Notes: generated from the sequence alone by a model not told the origin. Positions 1 to 13,100 are shown, counted from the stretch's first letter. The stretch: DNA of 64,000 nt from Hemibagrus wyckioides (GCF_019097595.1 NC_080734.1:10549392-10613391), one strand, 5' to 3'. Translations and numbers: made by a program.

Positions 1-127
1 ACATACAGGCTTTTGTATTATTTCTTCCAAGCTGTAAATTTGTATGGCCTGCAATCTGGACCAGAGCTGTTTAACAATTTCTATATGAATCAGTTTAGCT
101 AAAGGAGGTTTTGGGTTGGTATCTCAC

Positions 128-280
128 CTCTGAGCGCTGTTTTGAGGTTGACTTTAGCTTGGCGGTGCAGCTCTTCCACACAAGCTGGTCTGGATGATGG
201 CAGGAACACATTTTCTTGCTGGTGCCACGGTGCTGTGTAATGAACTGTCCACTTACTCTCCTCATCCAGATTAGACACAG
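128..280 (-). CDS. nhsl1: nhsl1 shared coding exon 2 (51 codons, both ends spliced)
   Basis: This exon encodes part of the conserved N-terminal region of NHS-family proteins, cytoplasmic actin regulators that act with the Scar/WAVE complex at the cell edge. Read on the minus strand it gives [20 protein letters not shown], then [20 protein letters not shown], then [10 protein letters not shown]. As I remember it, this is nearly identical to human NHSL1 and less close to NHS, which has [20 protein letters not shown]. The upstream edge is a good acceptor (ctgtccacag before CTGTGTCT). The downstream edge is a consensus donor (CTCAGAG before GTGAGAT). The exon is 153 nt: 2 nt of a split codon, 50 full codons and 1 nt, so it is phase 1 at both ends. 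The next exon lies beyond the window edge. NHS or NHSL2 is the alternative identity, but the sequence favours NHSL1. Whether it is the fish a or b paralogue cannot be decided here. Confidence 0.9.
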
Positions 281-1457
281 CTGTGGACAGAACATAAAGC
301 AATGGTTAAAAGATGAAAATCCAATGACCTTTGATTTTAAAAACATATTCTACAATAGCAAAAGCACCTACAGATGCCCAGATCTACAACCACTATAAAT
401 ATGCCAATACGTTAAAATACACTTACAATCCTACACATAACGAAGCCACCAAATGCTGCTCACATTGTCCATCTGTGAACTCAGCATGACTTACAGCTAA
501 AATGCTTCAACAGTTTGCTCCAAAACCCACTTTCCCTGTTGGCTTCATGCGACAACACGCCTTTTGAGGAGAAGATCCTGAACGACTTGTCCTGTGGTGT
601 CTAAAGTGTGTTAAAGCTGCAAATGGGCTATTAAGAGCAGCTGGGGGCGAATGTTTCAGGGAAGAACCCTGCTGTTAAGATATGCACGAGCTTAAAGAGT
701 GGAGGAGGCAGAAACGCCAGTGGCCATGCGAGTGAGAGAGGAAGAAGGAGTTTGGTAAACAGGAGGAGGTGTGTGGGGGCTGTGTGTGTGTGTGTGGGTG
801 GGGGGTGGGGGTGGGGGTCACAGGTGCGACCCCGGCCGTTAAGAAACCGAATAGCGGTTGGGTAAGAGAGCTGTCAGACTGCTGCAGGGAGTGAGAGCTA
901 TGCAGTTGGTAATTGAGCTCATTTACAGTACACAGGAAAGCTGTTAATACAGTCGCTTTGTGAGCAGACACTAAACACCAATTCTTACTGCTGATCAGTG
1001 GCTACTGCAACCTGTGGGTTTTACAACGTACAGCTTAGTGACCATTTTAGAAGGTGTGGCGAGTGTAGAGTGCCATGTGCCTTAAACTAAAAATACAAAG
1101 CAGCAGTTATTTGACATATTATAGCTATTACCACGCGATATAAAATGCTACAAACTGTTCTAACAAAGTGTATGCAGTGAAGTGAATGTACTGGTCAGTT
1201 TAGCTTCATGTCTTTGACAATTCATAATACATTATAAATACCTGCATTTTATAGTACTTTATATAACAGTGTACCTACTGAACCACTTGGAACCTTTTAT
1301 AAAGCAGAGATTGTTTACTCAGCAACTCTACAATACACGACAACACCACACATAAAATGTAGCTAAGGTTCTGTTGGATATAAAGTAAAGGCGATATCAC
1401 AACAATATAGCATGAGAGTTTAATACATTTTCACTATACATCATTTGTATCAAATTA
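281..1457. other. nhsl1 intron segment, no gene
   Basis: This is sequence directly upstream of exon 2 in the sense of transcription. It holds the acceptor tract beside 281 and a TG run with G-tracts near 780-817. Otherwise it is unremarkable AT-rich DNA with no ORF of interest. Confidence 0.7.
796..817 (+). other. G-quadruplex motif with single-nucleotide loops
   Basis: Four G-tracts of 3, 6, 5 and 5 bases are separated by single T residues, directly after a TG repeat. This is a textbook G4 motif with the shortest possible loops. It lies on the strand that serves as template for nhsl1. Confidence 0.6.
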
Positions 1458-1515
1458 GCCTCCTGGTAGTCCAGCGGCAGGATCCCGTGCTCTCGTTGCC
1501 ACGGCCCGGGTTCTG
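1458..1515 (+). repeat. SINE fragment with tRNA-Glu-like head
   Basis: GCCTCCTGGTAGTCCAGCGG, then GGATCCCGTGCTCTC, then GCCACGGCCCGGGTTC follow eukaryotic tRNA-Glu from the A box through the CTC anticodon to the B box. The match breaks off in the B box (GGTTCTGAT), so only the head survives. A longer copy of the same family is at 45907-46151. It is not a functional tRNA gene because the 3' acceptor half is missing. Confidence 0.7.
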
Positions 1516-1998
1516 ATATTTTGTAAGGCAGAACCTCAGTTTTGAGAAAGAGAGTTCTGAATTAGATGCTGATTCATTTTTTGTTAAAAAGTGTGACAAA
1601 AGGTTAGATGTATACTGTGTCAAGTTTTATAAACACACACATGCACACAAGATCAGGTGACTACAAATCCTTAAATCCAGTGTAAGAAATAAACTGCCTC
1701 CACGTGGATTAGAGCACCTGTGGGATTAGCTGGCAATGTGAAAGAAACTTGTGAGAGTCGTTATCTTCAGTATTATTTGCATATATCTTTAATACATCAA
1801 ACCCAGGCTTTATGTAGTCATGCAAATAACTGTGTGTGTGTGTGAGTGAGTGAGTGTGTGTGTGTGTGTGTGTGAGTGTGTGTGTGTGTGTTTTGAGTGG
1901 TCAGCTAAATGTGTGAACAGCTAAACAAGACGAGACAATTATCAACAGCAGCTGGTTCTGTCATCACACTGCATGAACACACACACATACACACAAAC

Positions 1999-2043
<45 letters not shown>

Positions 2044-2638
2044 TTGAAACACTCAACAAACCTACACAGTTTCTGATAAGTGGACCCAGGAAACACACAC
2101 ACACACACACACACACCAACCTATTCTGGGAAAGAAAGAGTTTCAAAGAGCATCATAGTCTTTTGATATTCCCAAAAAATAAATATCAAAGCATCAGCCA
2201 AAGCACAGTCAGGACCGGGTGAGGAACGTGTATGTGCATGTGTGTGTGTGTGTGTGTACAAGCAGGCTTTTAGCTCTAATACAGATCAAAGCATCCCAAA
2301 TCAACAGGAACACAGGACTGTTGTGAGATTATGAGGCACTGAGATGGCCTTCATAAACACATAAAAGATTTCATTTAGGCTTCTGAGCTTTGGTGTAAGT
2401 TTGCATGTCGAGTTATCTAACTCCTACACTGAAGCAGAACACAAGTCAGCAGAAAGTTCTTGCAAAAATAGTAAACCCACAATGAGACAAATGGGAGCCG
2501 GGTTTCAGCAGGCGCTGAAAGGAGAGCGGGCCGCCACAGCAGCACACAAAACCTGCATTGTCCTAAACATCAATCTCCACATCAGTCTGAGCTCAGAGCT
2601 CCCAAAGTCCATTCAGAGGCCTGATAATCCTCCAGAAC

Positions 2639-2676
<38 letters not shown>

Positions 2677-2823
2677 TCACTCACTCACCCACTCCTGTTT
2701 CACAGCAATCCACTGAATCCAGTCATGCCAATAGAAATTATTGCTAGAAACATAGAATAGAATACTAACATAGAATAATTTAAGATCTTGATTGCTTTCT
2801 CTTTTTTTTAAGTAGAGTGGTTT
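1516..2823. repeat. cluster of dinucleotide repeats in nhsl1 intron
   Basis: Several simple repeats occur close together: TG with GAGT interruptions at about 1830-1890, AC at 1979-1998, AG at 2002-2040, AC at 2094-2117, TG at 2240-2258, and a TC/AC compound repeat at 2640-2680. Between them I see no exon or element. ORFs here are translations of the repeats. Confidence 0.8.
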
Positions 2824-2839
2824 AGATAGACAGACAGAC

Positions 2840-2907
<68 letters not shown>

Positions 2908-2923
2908 GGACGGACGGACAGAC

Positions 2924-2956
<33 letters not shown>

Positions 2957-2999
2957 AATAGATAGACAGACAGACAGACAAATAGATAGACAGACAGAC

Positions 3000-3058
<59 letters not shown>

Positions 3059-3081
3059 CAGACAGATACACAGACAGACAA

Positions 3082-3178
<97 letters not shown>

Positions 3179-3188
3179 CAGACAGACG

Positions 3189-3247
<59 letters not shown>
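2824..3247. repeat. compound GATA/GACA microsatellite array (Bkm-like), about 424 bp
   Basis: The array alternates blocks of GATA and GACA tetramers, with a few GACG and AATA variants, for about 106 tetramers. The GATA blocks are 15-17 units long and recur three to four times with GACA blocks between them, which suggests block duplication. The right edge runs directly into TACTTTATTCATCCCAATGG, a typical 3' end of a fish non-LTR retroposon read in reverse, so the array probably grew from a retroposon tail. The long LSIYLSI minus-strand ORF is only the repeat translated. Confidence 0.9.
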
Positions 3248-3248
<1 letters not shown>

Positions 3249-3300
3249 CTTTATTCATCCCAATGGAAAATATAGGTACAACATAGGAAATAAGGTAATA
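3248..3300 (-). mobile_element. 3' end of a non-LTR retroposon with TATC tail
   Basis: Read on the minus strand, the sequence ends CCATTGGGATGAATAAAGTA followed by the TATC repeat, the usual form of the 3' tail of a fish LINE/SINE group. The same end occurs at 63572-63605. How far the body extends beyond 3300 is unclear. Confidence 0.5.
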
Positions 3301-5323
3301 AATACTAAAAAATTCTAAATACTAATAATTTGAAGGTACTACAGATATTAAGGTAATGTGTAAAATCCGGGTGTGTGCAAAAACTGAGTGTTTTAAAAGA
3401 CTCCTGTGCAAATCTGTGTGTACGGTGTATAGCGTACAGATTGTAGTACAGTTCAAATCTCAACATGCGGCCGTTTAATCTCAACATGTGAGCCGTATGC
3501 ACCGGACACTTAACATCTGCTCACAGACATATAATAAGGTAGAAAAATCACCATCACAACACTTAGAGATATTCAGTTGAGTTGTGTGAAAAAACATTTT
3601 CTAAAAAAAAAAGTACCTAAAAAAAAAGTATTTAAACAACAACAGAAAGACAAAATGAACCATGGGTCAAAATAGACATGTCATATCATCCAATCAGCAG
3701 CCAGAACTCTAACAGTGAAAATCCAGCAGAGTTCAGAAATGTTGTAGGACATCAAGTGAAAGTTAGTTTAAGTCATGTGATGAATATTTCTATATAGCTA
3801 CTGTGTTGTTTCGCTATCTAAACTCACTGCTTTTGTGAGCTACAGATGCTGTTGACAGCCATTCAATGCCATGCTGGAGAGAAGACACACACACACACAC
3901 ACACACACCGGTCGTATCCTGAATGACAACTGTGATCAGGCAAAAAAAAAAAAAAATACTGATGAGCATCAAAAAGCTTTAATAATAACAAGTAGCATCT
4001 TACCCTTCCTTTTGAAGTATTTAATTATAGACTTGAGCGAAGTCCCGATGAACACCATTATTGCAGCATGTGTGTGTGTGTATGTGTGTGTGTGTAATTG
4101 CCGCAGCTTCCTAGTTAGCAGGAGAGCCAGACGAGTGGAGCTGCCTCATTCATCTCCCTCAGAACTGTGTCTACTACTCTCCATCACATCACAGTCTACA
4201 GGCACATCCCCAGCCCCTCCTACCAACACACACACACACACACAGAGCCCAACCCTGGGAAACACTCCCACCTCCCATCCACACACACCCTGGGGGATCA
4301 GGGTGCAGTTCTTCTTTTCATCTATGCTTTGGTAACCAAGGAACTCTCTCTCTAGTGTGTGTGTTTGTGTGTGTGTGTGTGTGTGTTACATCCTCCCTTT
4401 CAGCTACAGTTGAAAAGCCAATACAATTTTCAGAACTTTATCAGCAGTTGCATGTGTACCTAAAATCAGAACTCCATTTTGACCACTTTGCTTGTTTACT
4501 TGACGTCATTTATTGCATTCATGTGTTTTTACATAGTTTAAAACTACCTGCTAATTCATATAAAGCATACATTAACAAAATATGTATATCATACATAATT
4601 CATCTCCAGCAAATTAATTATGGGAGTCACACTTTGGGTTTTTTCAGACACTATGTAGACTCTATAACAGTATTTTGTTACACTTTATATAGTGAGCATA
4701 TAGCAATAAGAGGAATGCTGGAATACGTCCTCAAGGAATAAAATGTCTGGATAATTATGAGTGAAGCTAAAATAATCTTGTGATTTTCTTGACTTTGTTC
4801 TTATTTTAATTTCCGTCCCCTGTGGTTTGTGAACATTTAGAGCATAAATGTTTTGTTCTTTCTCTGTAGCTGTTCATCATGATTAATATTCAACATTCAG
4901 AAGAAAATAAAGCTTAAGTAAAGAAATCTTGAACTTGACACCCTCAGTGTGTGTGTGTGTGTGTGTGTGTGTGTTTATATCTCAGTGAAAACCAAAGGTC
5001 CTTGTGGGGACATTTGGCTGAAGCCCATAAGAAAAACTTATTTTTTTAAAGTAAAAGAGTAAATGAGCCCGGAGGTTTCTTTTCTTTACTGAGATTAGAG
5101 CCAGACTTGGATGTAAGCAAGCACAGCATTAACTGAATAATTATGTCAATGGAAGGTCCTCAGATGGAGAGTAAAACAAATGTGTATGTTTTGGCAAATG
5201 TAGGCTTTACTCAGTGACAGACGGTGAGGTTTTGCTACTGATAAGCTGGCTTGCTGTGTTAGCACATGGCCACTGAATCTATAATATATATTATATCCTG
5301 CCTATCAATACACTCCCCCGAAC

Positions 5324-5359
<36 letters not shown>

Positions 5360-6172
5360 AAACACCCTCTGAATAATGCAGACATTCATGGTGACCCTGT
5401 TTCTTTTGATTGGGAAGGAGCAGGCTGGTGGGGGTTGGGGGTTCAGGAGGATGTGAATGGCAGGAGGAGCTGATCGGAGCCTCAATCTGGAGCTGAATGG
5501 AGCTGCAAATGATGGTTGAATTACAGCCAACATGGAGGACACCCTTCCCCCAACACATCACACACACACACACACACTGCCCATGTCTGCCTTGGCTTTG
5601 GTAAAAAACAAGGCTTCTTTGCTCGACTGGTGTGTAACAAGTGCATGGAGGTAAAGTGGAGGGAAGTGTGTCAGTGGGTGAGAGCGTCTGCATGAGCTTG
5701 CTTTCATCTCAACACCAAATGGAAACTGAGACACTGTTAACTCTGTACTGAACACGTCCTCGCTTGCTCCAGACCGCAGACTCAGAGCTCCCTGTTCTTA
5801 TTAAAACTTAAATCATTCCTTTTAAATAATGATCATTAATTGTGCATTAACTGTTATTAGATTATTCATTTCTTATGATTATTTATTTAGCCAAGCATCA
5901 TTTTATGTGTGAACAAATCCATCATCAATAAAAGTAGCTGTATTATTCTATGGATGTTGTAACTGAAATAGAAATGGATCGAATTGTTTTTCTTCGCTCT
6001 GATCGTGGCTCATTGTTGTGTGTTTCCTGTTATCCGGCACACGTACACTCTAGATCCGCTCGGGTACAGGGTACTGTAATTAACACGCTATTGTTCTTTG
6101 CTCACTCCAACATGGCCTCAAACTGAAGGATTAGACGCATGATTATTGTGTATTTATGTGTAAGCCTCTCTG

Positions 6173-6206
<34 letters not shown>

Positions 6207-6649
6207 GGAGCAGACAGGTTCAGACGTAAATGAGGCATGCTGAGATTGCAGTCACTAAAAGGTTCATAAAGGCGATGATTGTTCTGTTGTTATACATATG
6301 AAATATGCACACATATACTGTAATCTAATACTGATTACAAGCAGAAAGTCACACAGAAAGCTCTCATCTCTATATCCCTCATCCCTTCTCACACTACTTA
6401 ATGATTCACATGGACACACAAACCTCTCAGGTTTACAACAAATTAATCCAGTCCTATTTCAGCACTTATCAGTAACTCACCAACACTGACAGAGATTCAG
6501 TGCAAACCCTCTGATCCCACAACATGAACAGGAAAATCTACTCGTAGTGCTGGTGTCAGTCCTGAAGCAGTCTGGTTGTCAGAATCCTCTAGTAGTGCTC
6601 GACTGATCCCACTGTCTCTCTGGGTATGGTGAAGGCATGCATCAGGACA
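3301..6649. other. nhsl1 intron segment, no gene
   Basis: I see no coding exon or RNA gene here. The segment contains CA/TG repeats at about 3884-3908, 4070-4096, 4226-4243, 4355-4388, 4947-4974, 5323-5357, 5560-5578 and 6175-6202. ORFs over these are repeat translations. A mildly GC-richer patch at 5400-5560 has proline-rich ORFs but no recognisable protein. Confidence 0.6.
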
Positions 6650-6917
6650 CTTCACTGTTCAGACACCTGGGTGGTGGAATGAACTGCCCCTAGAGGCCCT
6701 GACTCTGAGGCTTCGAACAATGCTTACAGACCGAAAACTTCCTGAAGTACTTCCTGAAGAAAAAAAAATGTGTTGTCTGTGTGCTTTTCTTAAAATATTA
6801 ATCCCAACAGAGTTTTTAGGCTGTTGATATTCTTGTGTGGGACCTAGTGAAGCAGAATGAGGTGTATTTACTGACCTCAAAGCACTTCTGTAAGTCACTC
6901 AGTCTGCCAAATGGCAA
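6650..6917 (+). repeat. interspersed retroposon fragment with GTAAGTCACTC...TCTGCCAAATG tail
   Basis: The segment contains GGTGGAATGAACTGCCCCTA and ends AAAGCACTTCTGTAAGTCACTC directly joined to TCTGCCAAATGG. In fish this end normally reads GTAAGTYGCTCTGGATAAGR then GCGTCTGCCAAATG, so a 12-14 base internal stretch is missing. The same tail type is on the minus strand at 22337-22517. The exact family is not assigned. Confidence 0.55.
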
Positions 6918-6979
6918 AAATATAAACTTTATTTGGTTGCAGAAAGACGTGATGACGTCAGGGGCTTTAGAAAGACCCT

Positions 6980-7069
6980 TAATAAATAAAATAAAATAAA
7001 ATAAAATAAAATAAAATAAAATAAAATAAAATAAAATAAAATAAAATAAAATAAAATAAAATAAAATAA
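6980..7069. repeat. ATAAA pentanucleotide microsatellite
   Basis: About 18 nearly perfect copies of ATAAA lie immediately upstream of the interspersed repeat at 7120-7203. Confidence 0.9.
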
Positions 7070-7119
7070 TCTTATTGTGTGTATAAGCATCTAAGATAAT
7101 ATCTATTAAAATTTAAATG

Positions 7120-7203
7120 TAAAATCTAGATCCAGATTTCTGTAAAGCAGCTTTGTGATGGTGTCCATTGTTAAAATTGTTATACAAACAAAATCGAATT
7201 AAA
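7120..7203 (+). repeat. interspersed repeat ending CTGTAAAGCAGCTTTG...ATCGAATT (copy 1 of 4)
   Basis: The core reads TTTCTGTAAAGCAGCTTTGT, then GGTGTCCATTGTTAAAA, then a TATACAAAC stretch and an AATT-rich tail. The same core is at 10040-10164, 22565-22663 (minus) and 47510-47715. The family is common in fish DNA, but I cannot name its class. Confidence 0.6.
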
Positions 7204-8749
7204 TATCTCTACTGTGTTCATTAAATGAAGACTTTGGGAAATTTCTCCACAGTAGTAATTATATTAAGCTGTTAATTAGAAAATGCTTAAATATTATGCA
7301 GTGGTTTTACTCTCAAACCAGTACATACACAGATTTACTGTTTCCTGAACACGCTCCAGCACAGTGTCTGTTTCTACTGTCTCCTCTTTTGCTTGCTGTT
7401 CTTTCTCTCTGCTCTGTCCTCACTCCCTTTCCCCTTTGCCTCTTGGTTTGACATGTCTTTTTTATTTTGATTTTTTATGACTGCTTTAACATTTGTTCCC
7501 TGTCAGTAGCACTGCTGTCCTCATGCAGCAGTGACAGAGATATAAGACAGAGCGTGTGCACGTGTGATAACGGAGATGGGTTAAGGACAGGTGCTTGTGT
7601 TATTTCACTGTAAAACCAACAGGACAGAGAATGTTTGCTAAAAACAAATACCAGATAGGGAGCAAGACTACACCATCCATCACACCTAGAGAGCAGGGCT
7701 GAAGTGGCTGCAGCATCAAGCTCACGATCTCCAGATGTCAAAGCAAACACGTTTCTGTTGTGTCATTCTCTCTGTATGTAACTTTTGATACCATTACTTA
7801 GAAGCTCAGGTAAAAGTTAGATTATTCTGGTTTAATTTGAGATATGTAATAAATCCCACCTTATTCTCTCTCGGACAAACCCCAGCAACTTTACTAGCAG
7901 TCATCTAACTGGCTAGCTCTTTCACCGTATACCTACTCATACTATATAATCTAGCATTTTTACTGAGATTTAAAGGTGTAGAATTAGACTTAGGCTATTT
8001 TAAAAACACCGTGCATTTAATAATAAAAACTAATTGGGTTTAAGAGTTTGAAATGAAATGTATAACATCTTAGAAACGTGAAACAACAGAGGTAGTCAAA
8101 TCTCTTACAAAAGTCAAACAATATATTATCTTATTTTCTACACTTCTATGGATTTTCACAGGCAAATAAATACTAATTTGGAATAATAAACACTGGAAAT
8201 TATTGGAAAAATGTTTCGATATATTACAGGGAAATAATGCTTGAATTAAAATCATGTCTTTGTGAAATAATCCCAGTTTTTTTTTTTTTTTTTAATTATT
8301 TAGAATACTGATTTGATCTACTTTGCTTCTCGGTTATTAACTAAGCCAGAAACAACCTGGAGCACAGATCATCTAGTTGATATTTCTCTGGGTTGAACAT
8401 CTCGCTGTATGTCGTCAGCACTGCTGAACTAGAGGCACTGACTATGTTCATGTCTTCAAAGGGAGTCCTAATGACTTGACCATAGGGCTGCTTTCCCACG
8501 CAGCTTTGACACAGATTCACATGACTCTCACAAGTGACAGCTAAAGCAACACCCAGCCACCTCGAACACACTCTAAGCACTTGTTTTATAGGGCAGTAAA
8601 CAGGAGGTCACACTGGCACAAAGTCCTCCTCGTATCTCTTTCCTTTTTCATTCATTTGTTGACTATTTCTTCAAGCTTGTGTCAGTTCCATGTTCACAAG
8701 TGACTTGTTCCTTTGTATGAATGGAAGAATCGCAGTAAGAGTGACGACC

Positions 8750-8803
<54 letters not shown>

Positions 8804-10039
8804 CAAGAGACAGAAAGAGACAGAGGGAAATACCTGAAAGTGAGTGCATGGGAATGCAAACATAAACTAGCTGAAAAAGCTGTGGGATAACTTGTACTTC
8901 AAGAAACTCGTCCTGTGAGTCTCTTCAGCATCTGTTGCATTATGTGTGTGTGTGTGTATGGAAATGACAATAGCTCTGGGCAGAATAAAAGGCCTGGGCC
9001 TCCCTGTGAAGGCATTCATGGCTATTGTGTGATGAGTGGGAATCCTAAGAGCATGCAGCTCAGATGAGAAAGACTTGAAGACATGAACGTCCACCATGCA
9101 GAGGAGCATGAACCTACACACACCAGCAAAACACACCAGGTGTTAAGGAAACGAATATAGCAGAAATAACAGACAAGCCGTATATATGCATATGTATGTA
9201 TGGCACAATGAGCGTGAAGGTGTGGCGTTAAAAGTGGGGAAAAAATCAGAGCGGGAAAGAAGCACTTTGAAGTGAAATCACAGAAAGTGCCACACCTCTG
9301 AGAAAAACAAAGAGAGGGAAAGGCATCAGAGAAGAGAGGAAAAGAGAACAAAAGAACAGAGACAGAGCACCTGCACTGTGGAATTCTTACGGCATTCATT
9401 TAAAAATGTGTATAGGATCGTGTATGTGCGCTCGCTCACACACACACACACACACACTAGTTGCTCCTCTTAAAGTCATGCTAGTTGTTGTAAATGTGTG
9501 TGAAAGACGGTTCTAACAGAATCAGTGTTAACACGAATTGTTAAACATCAACAATCTAAGCTATAAATTAACAGCAGTGACCCTCATTAGTCACAAATCT
9601 AATGACCGTGTAATGACCAAAATGCTCCCTTTTTGTACAAACGTTAATGTATCTGCCGTCACACAGCCACCTCTTTCTCGATGGAGTCATGGTGTGGAGT
9701 AACTAAGGAGGTTCAATCCTCAGTTTTGTTTCTTCAGTGCGCGTATGTGTGTGTTGGTGTGTGTGTGTGTGTGAGTGATTTGTGTCAAGTATTGCTTTTC
9801 CATCAAAACACTGCCAGATTCTTTGGTTTAAAAGCTGAATTGTTACATCATCATGTAGGATTCTTGTTGGGAATTTTCCACTCGAAGACAATTCCTCTTT
9901 CTAGTTAGCTTGTTGGAATAACCAGTAACACCCGTGTTTCCAACACTGTTCACATCTTACTTTAAATCCAAGTCTGAGCTATCATGACCAGCATAATCTT
10001 TGGTGCTTGACCCTAACTTACTCATTTCTGGTTTAACAA
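7204..10039. other. nhsl1 intron segment, no gene
   Basis: Only simple repeats are evident: a T-run at about 8278-8294, a GA repeat with GACA interruptions at 8747-8825, TG at 8945-8958, AC at 9437-9458 and TG at 9745-9773. A 79-codon minus-strand ORF at 8341-8580 has no family I recognise and no splice context I can support. Confidence 0.6.
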
Positions 10040-10164
10040 TGATAAACTGGGATAAATAGTAACTTAACTTTTATCATTTCTGTTGGTATACTTCTGTAAA
10101 GCTGCTTTGAGACAATGTTCATTGCTAAAAGTGCTATAAAAATAAACTGAATTGAACTGAAATA
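10040..10164 (+). repeat. interspersed repeat ending CTGTAAAGCTGCTTTGAGAC (copy 2 of 4)
   Basis: The segment reads GATAAATAGTAACTTAACTT, then TTCTGTAAAGCTGCTTTGAG, then ACAATGTTCATTGCTAAAAG, ending in GAATTGAACTGAAA. The copy at 47510-47715 shares the same order, including the AGTAACTTAACTT block. Confidence 0.7.
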
Positions 10165-13100
10165 AGCGGTTTTGTTTAACTGTCAGAAAGTCCTATCTAT
10201 CCTTCAATGGAGTTTTCTTGACTCAATCATTACATTTTTTTTTATCGCAGACTGGAAACCATTAAACAAGGCGATGTCTAAACCAAAAAGAAGCACAAGG
10301 CACACCAACCTCTATACATCAATATAGCAAGTGAATTCCAGCAAGAGATAACGTGTGCATCTTGACAGAGCATTGTGTATATCTCCTGGCCTAGATTCCA
10401 CAGAATGATCATAAGCCCCAAGGGAGTAGAACAGTTGGCTAGTCCTTATATTAAGTGTGTTAATTAGTGTGAAAACTTCACTAACCAGAAACAAGCATAT
10501 CTATTAACCCAGAAAGCACCGCCTTAATAGAATTTACCCTAATTCTCCTAATTTTCTATAGCTATAAATGTAAGAAATGTATCCGAGTTGATCGTATTGC
10601 TGAGAGTCAGCTGTGTAGGAAGAGCACTGAGGGTCTACGCTGCATTAGACGAGATGAGAGGAGGGTGAATTAGGCTAAGTGCTTTGCTCAAGGACATACG
10701 CCTGGCTAGCCACCTGGGACCTGAACCCTCGACAGCAAAGATGTACATGTGTGTGTGTGTGTGTCTGTGTGTGTGTGTAAATGTCACTGACTTCCTAATG
10801 ACATTCCCAGTCAACAGTAACACCAGTCTGTATCTGCTGTAATGTAGAAACAGTGATATATGACTCAGAGACAATGACGAGTGTATGATTAATTCTCATG
10901 GAACCCATCACTCAGACTTCTCTCTCTTCCACTGACTCAAACTGACCCGATACAGAGCTCAGCTGTAGTCTACCACTCTGCACCTCTCAGTGCTGGTGTA
11001 GATCATTTGGATTATGAAAGACTCTAATGAAGAATTTAGGCACGTTAACCATTATCTTTTATAATAATGAAACATTCAGATCATGTGGGAAAATTCGTCA
11101 GGACAGGAAAACTTCTCATTAATCGAAAAGCAGAAAAAACATTACTGTGTCCTTTACTTAAAAAAAATAATGGTGGTGAAATTTGTTTTTGTAATTGACT
11201 GAACATCTGGGGGGAAAAAAGGAGAAAACAGTTTTCATAGGTCAGTGTCAATACAATTTCCCAGTTGATGTTTATTTTTTCTTGTTTTAACATGTGACGT
11301 AAATGCAGCTGATCGTGTCCACGGAGACACCTGAGTCGCGGCTGCTGTGGAAACGCCATGACACCAGGAGGCCCCTCTGAGACAGAGCTCGTCACTTCGT
11401 TTGTTAACAAGAGCACACTGGTGCCAAACACACACACACATTCAGCTGGGTGTATGCTATATGTATGACGATTTTGCCGTCTCTACACTAGTCCTCAGTA
11501 TATCTAAGCTCCGCCCACACTCTTTAATGGTGAAGATCTTCAGGACAGCTGCCATGCCAACACTACAGACCCTTAATGCCATATTAATGAGGTGCACGGC
11601 TTTTAATGTTTAATAAGCTTTACTACTCTCAACTCAAAGTAAACTGACCATAATGTTATTTTTATTTATTTCATTTTTTACAGCATTTTATGCTATCTCT
11701 GACAGTTTCATTCAAACCTCCAATTTCATCAGGGCCACATTTCTAAGTGAACCCACATTATAAAGTTCAGGGTAAGTCATCATCTTGTCCAAAGAGACTA
11801 AGACCTAAGATTTATTAAAATCACATCCTAATATTCCATCCTTTAAAAGATGGTGGTCATAAAAAGAAATGCTTTAAAAACACTCCTTTAACAGCACTCA
11901 CTCTCTGCTGCCTCTTCAGCCCCATTCACATAATGAGGCATCTCAGAGAGACCGGACTGCAGAGCTCCCCAGTAGCTCCCAGAGCAGTCTCACTAACACA
12001 CTGATCAAATAAAGCAATTAAGAGCCTCAATTTTTCCTCGTTCCCGGATTCCGTATAAAACAGAGATTGCTGTTTCGTGCAAATGATAAATACACAGAGG
12101 ACTCGCAGTGCTGCTGGAATAAATATGTGGATTAACATGAACAGCATGCGCAGGCATATTTCTACATTGCAAAAATGGTGTCTATAGTATCTTCTTATTC
12201 ACTTTTATAAACCTTGTTTATTCTAGGGGCGTGAATCTCTTTCAGACCTTACAATACACACCTCAAAACGGAGTGTGTGATAAGATTCAAACACAACAGA
12301 ATTAAACAAATAATGATTCAATGCAGTTCACTGCTGATCCAATAGGATTTATTCAGCACTGATCTGATACGATTCAGGTCCGATCTGATACGATTCATTT
12401 CAGTTAAATTTAACATGTATCGATTGTCAGTAACACTACAGAGCCGCACCAAAGAGCAACACGTCTTAGCAAATAAAGTAAATGATTGCTTTAGCTGAAG
12501 CCTTCGAACAGCTAGCTAGCTAGCAAAGTGTGGAGTAGCGAGCTGTGAAAGCACAGCTGTTGCATCTTCAGCTGCGGGCGCAGGATATCACCACCCTTTC
12601 AGAAAGTGTAGCAAGGTTTACACGGCTGCCTGTGGACTTTATTGCAGTGTTGAATGATGTTGAACCAATTTTCCAATTTGTACAGTTTTTCTTTAAACTC
12701 CTCATATTTTTTAGACTCCTAAACTTCCTACCTTCCCACCAGATAGTAAAGAAATGCTGATCAATGTAGATGAAACATTAACTAGAATATTTAACTACAA
12801 TCAAAAATGACAATCTAATATATGATACAGTTCTAATATTTTCATTGCAATTTTTGTGCATTTTGTCCCAAACCATCCTGACTGTTTTTGTCGACTTTTA
12901 TTAATCTATATTCAGTGAGTAACAGACACAAGTATAATAAACATTTAGCTGTATAGAGTGGTATTAACAACAATGCACAGAGAGCAGTTAAAAGACCCAG
13001 ACCTTAGTGATGCAGTTCTAGCCAGAACAGGCTGATCTTCAAGGCACCAGTCTTTCTTTTCATTTCTCTGAAGACTGGCACCACCTAGTGACTAACAACT

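Noticed and set aside
2677..3258. 193-codon minus-strand ORF rich in Leu-Ser-Ile-Tyr
   Set aside because: It is the GATA/GACA array read in frame; there is no gene signal outside the repeat.
5291..5693. Proline- and cysteine-rich minus-strand ORFs
   Set aside because: They overlap CA repeats, and no frame carries a known domain or a consistent exon edge.
8341..8580. 79-codon minus-strand ORF that looks protein-like
   Set aside because: I recognise no family, the splice context is not convincing, and this length is expected by chance in 64 kb.
12218..12425. Degenerate GATACGATTC-rich stretch as a hAT-type element
   Set aside because: The resemblance is loose, with no terminal repeats or target duplication visible.
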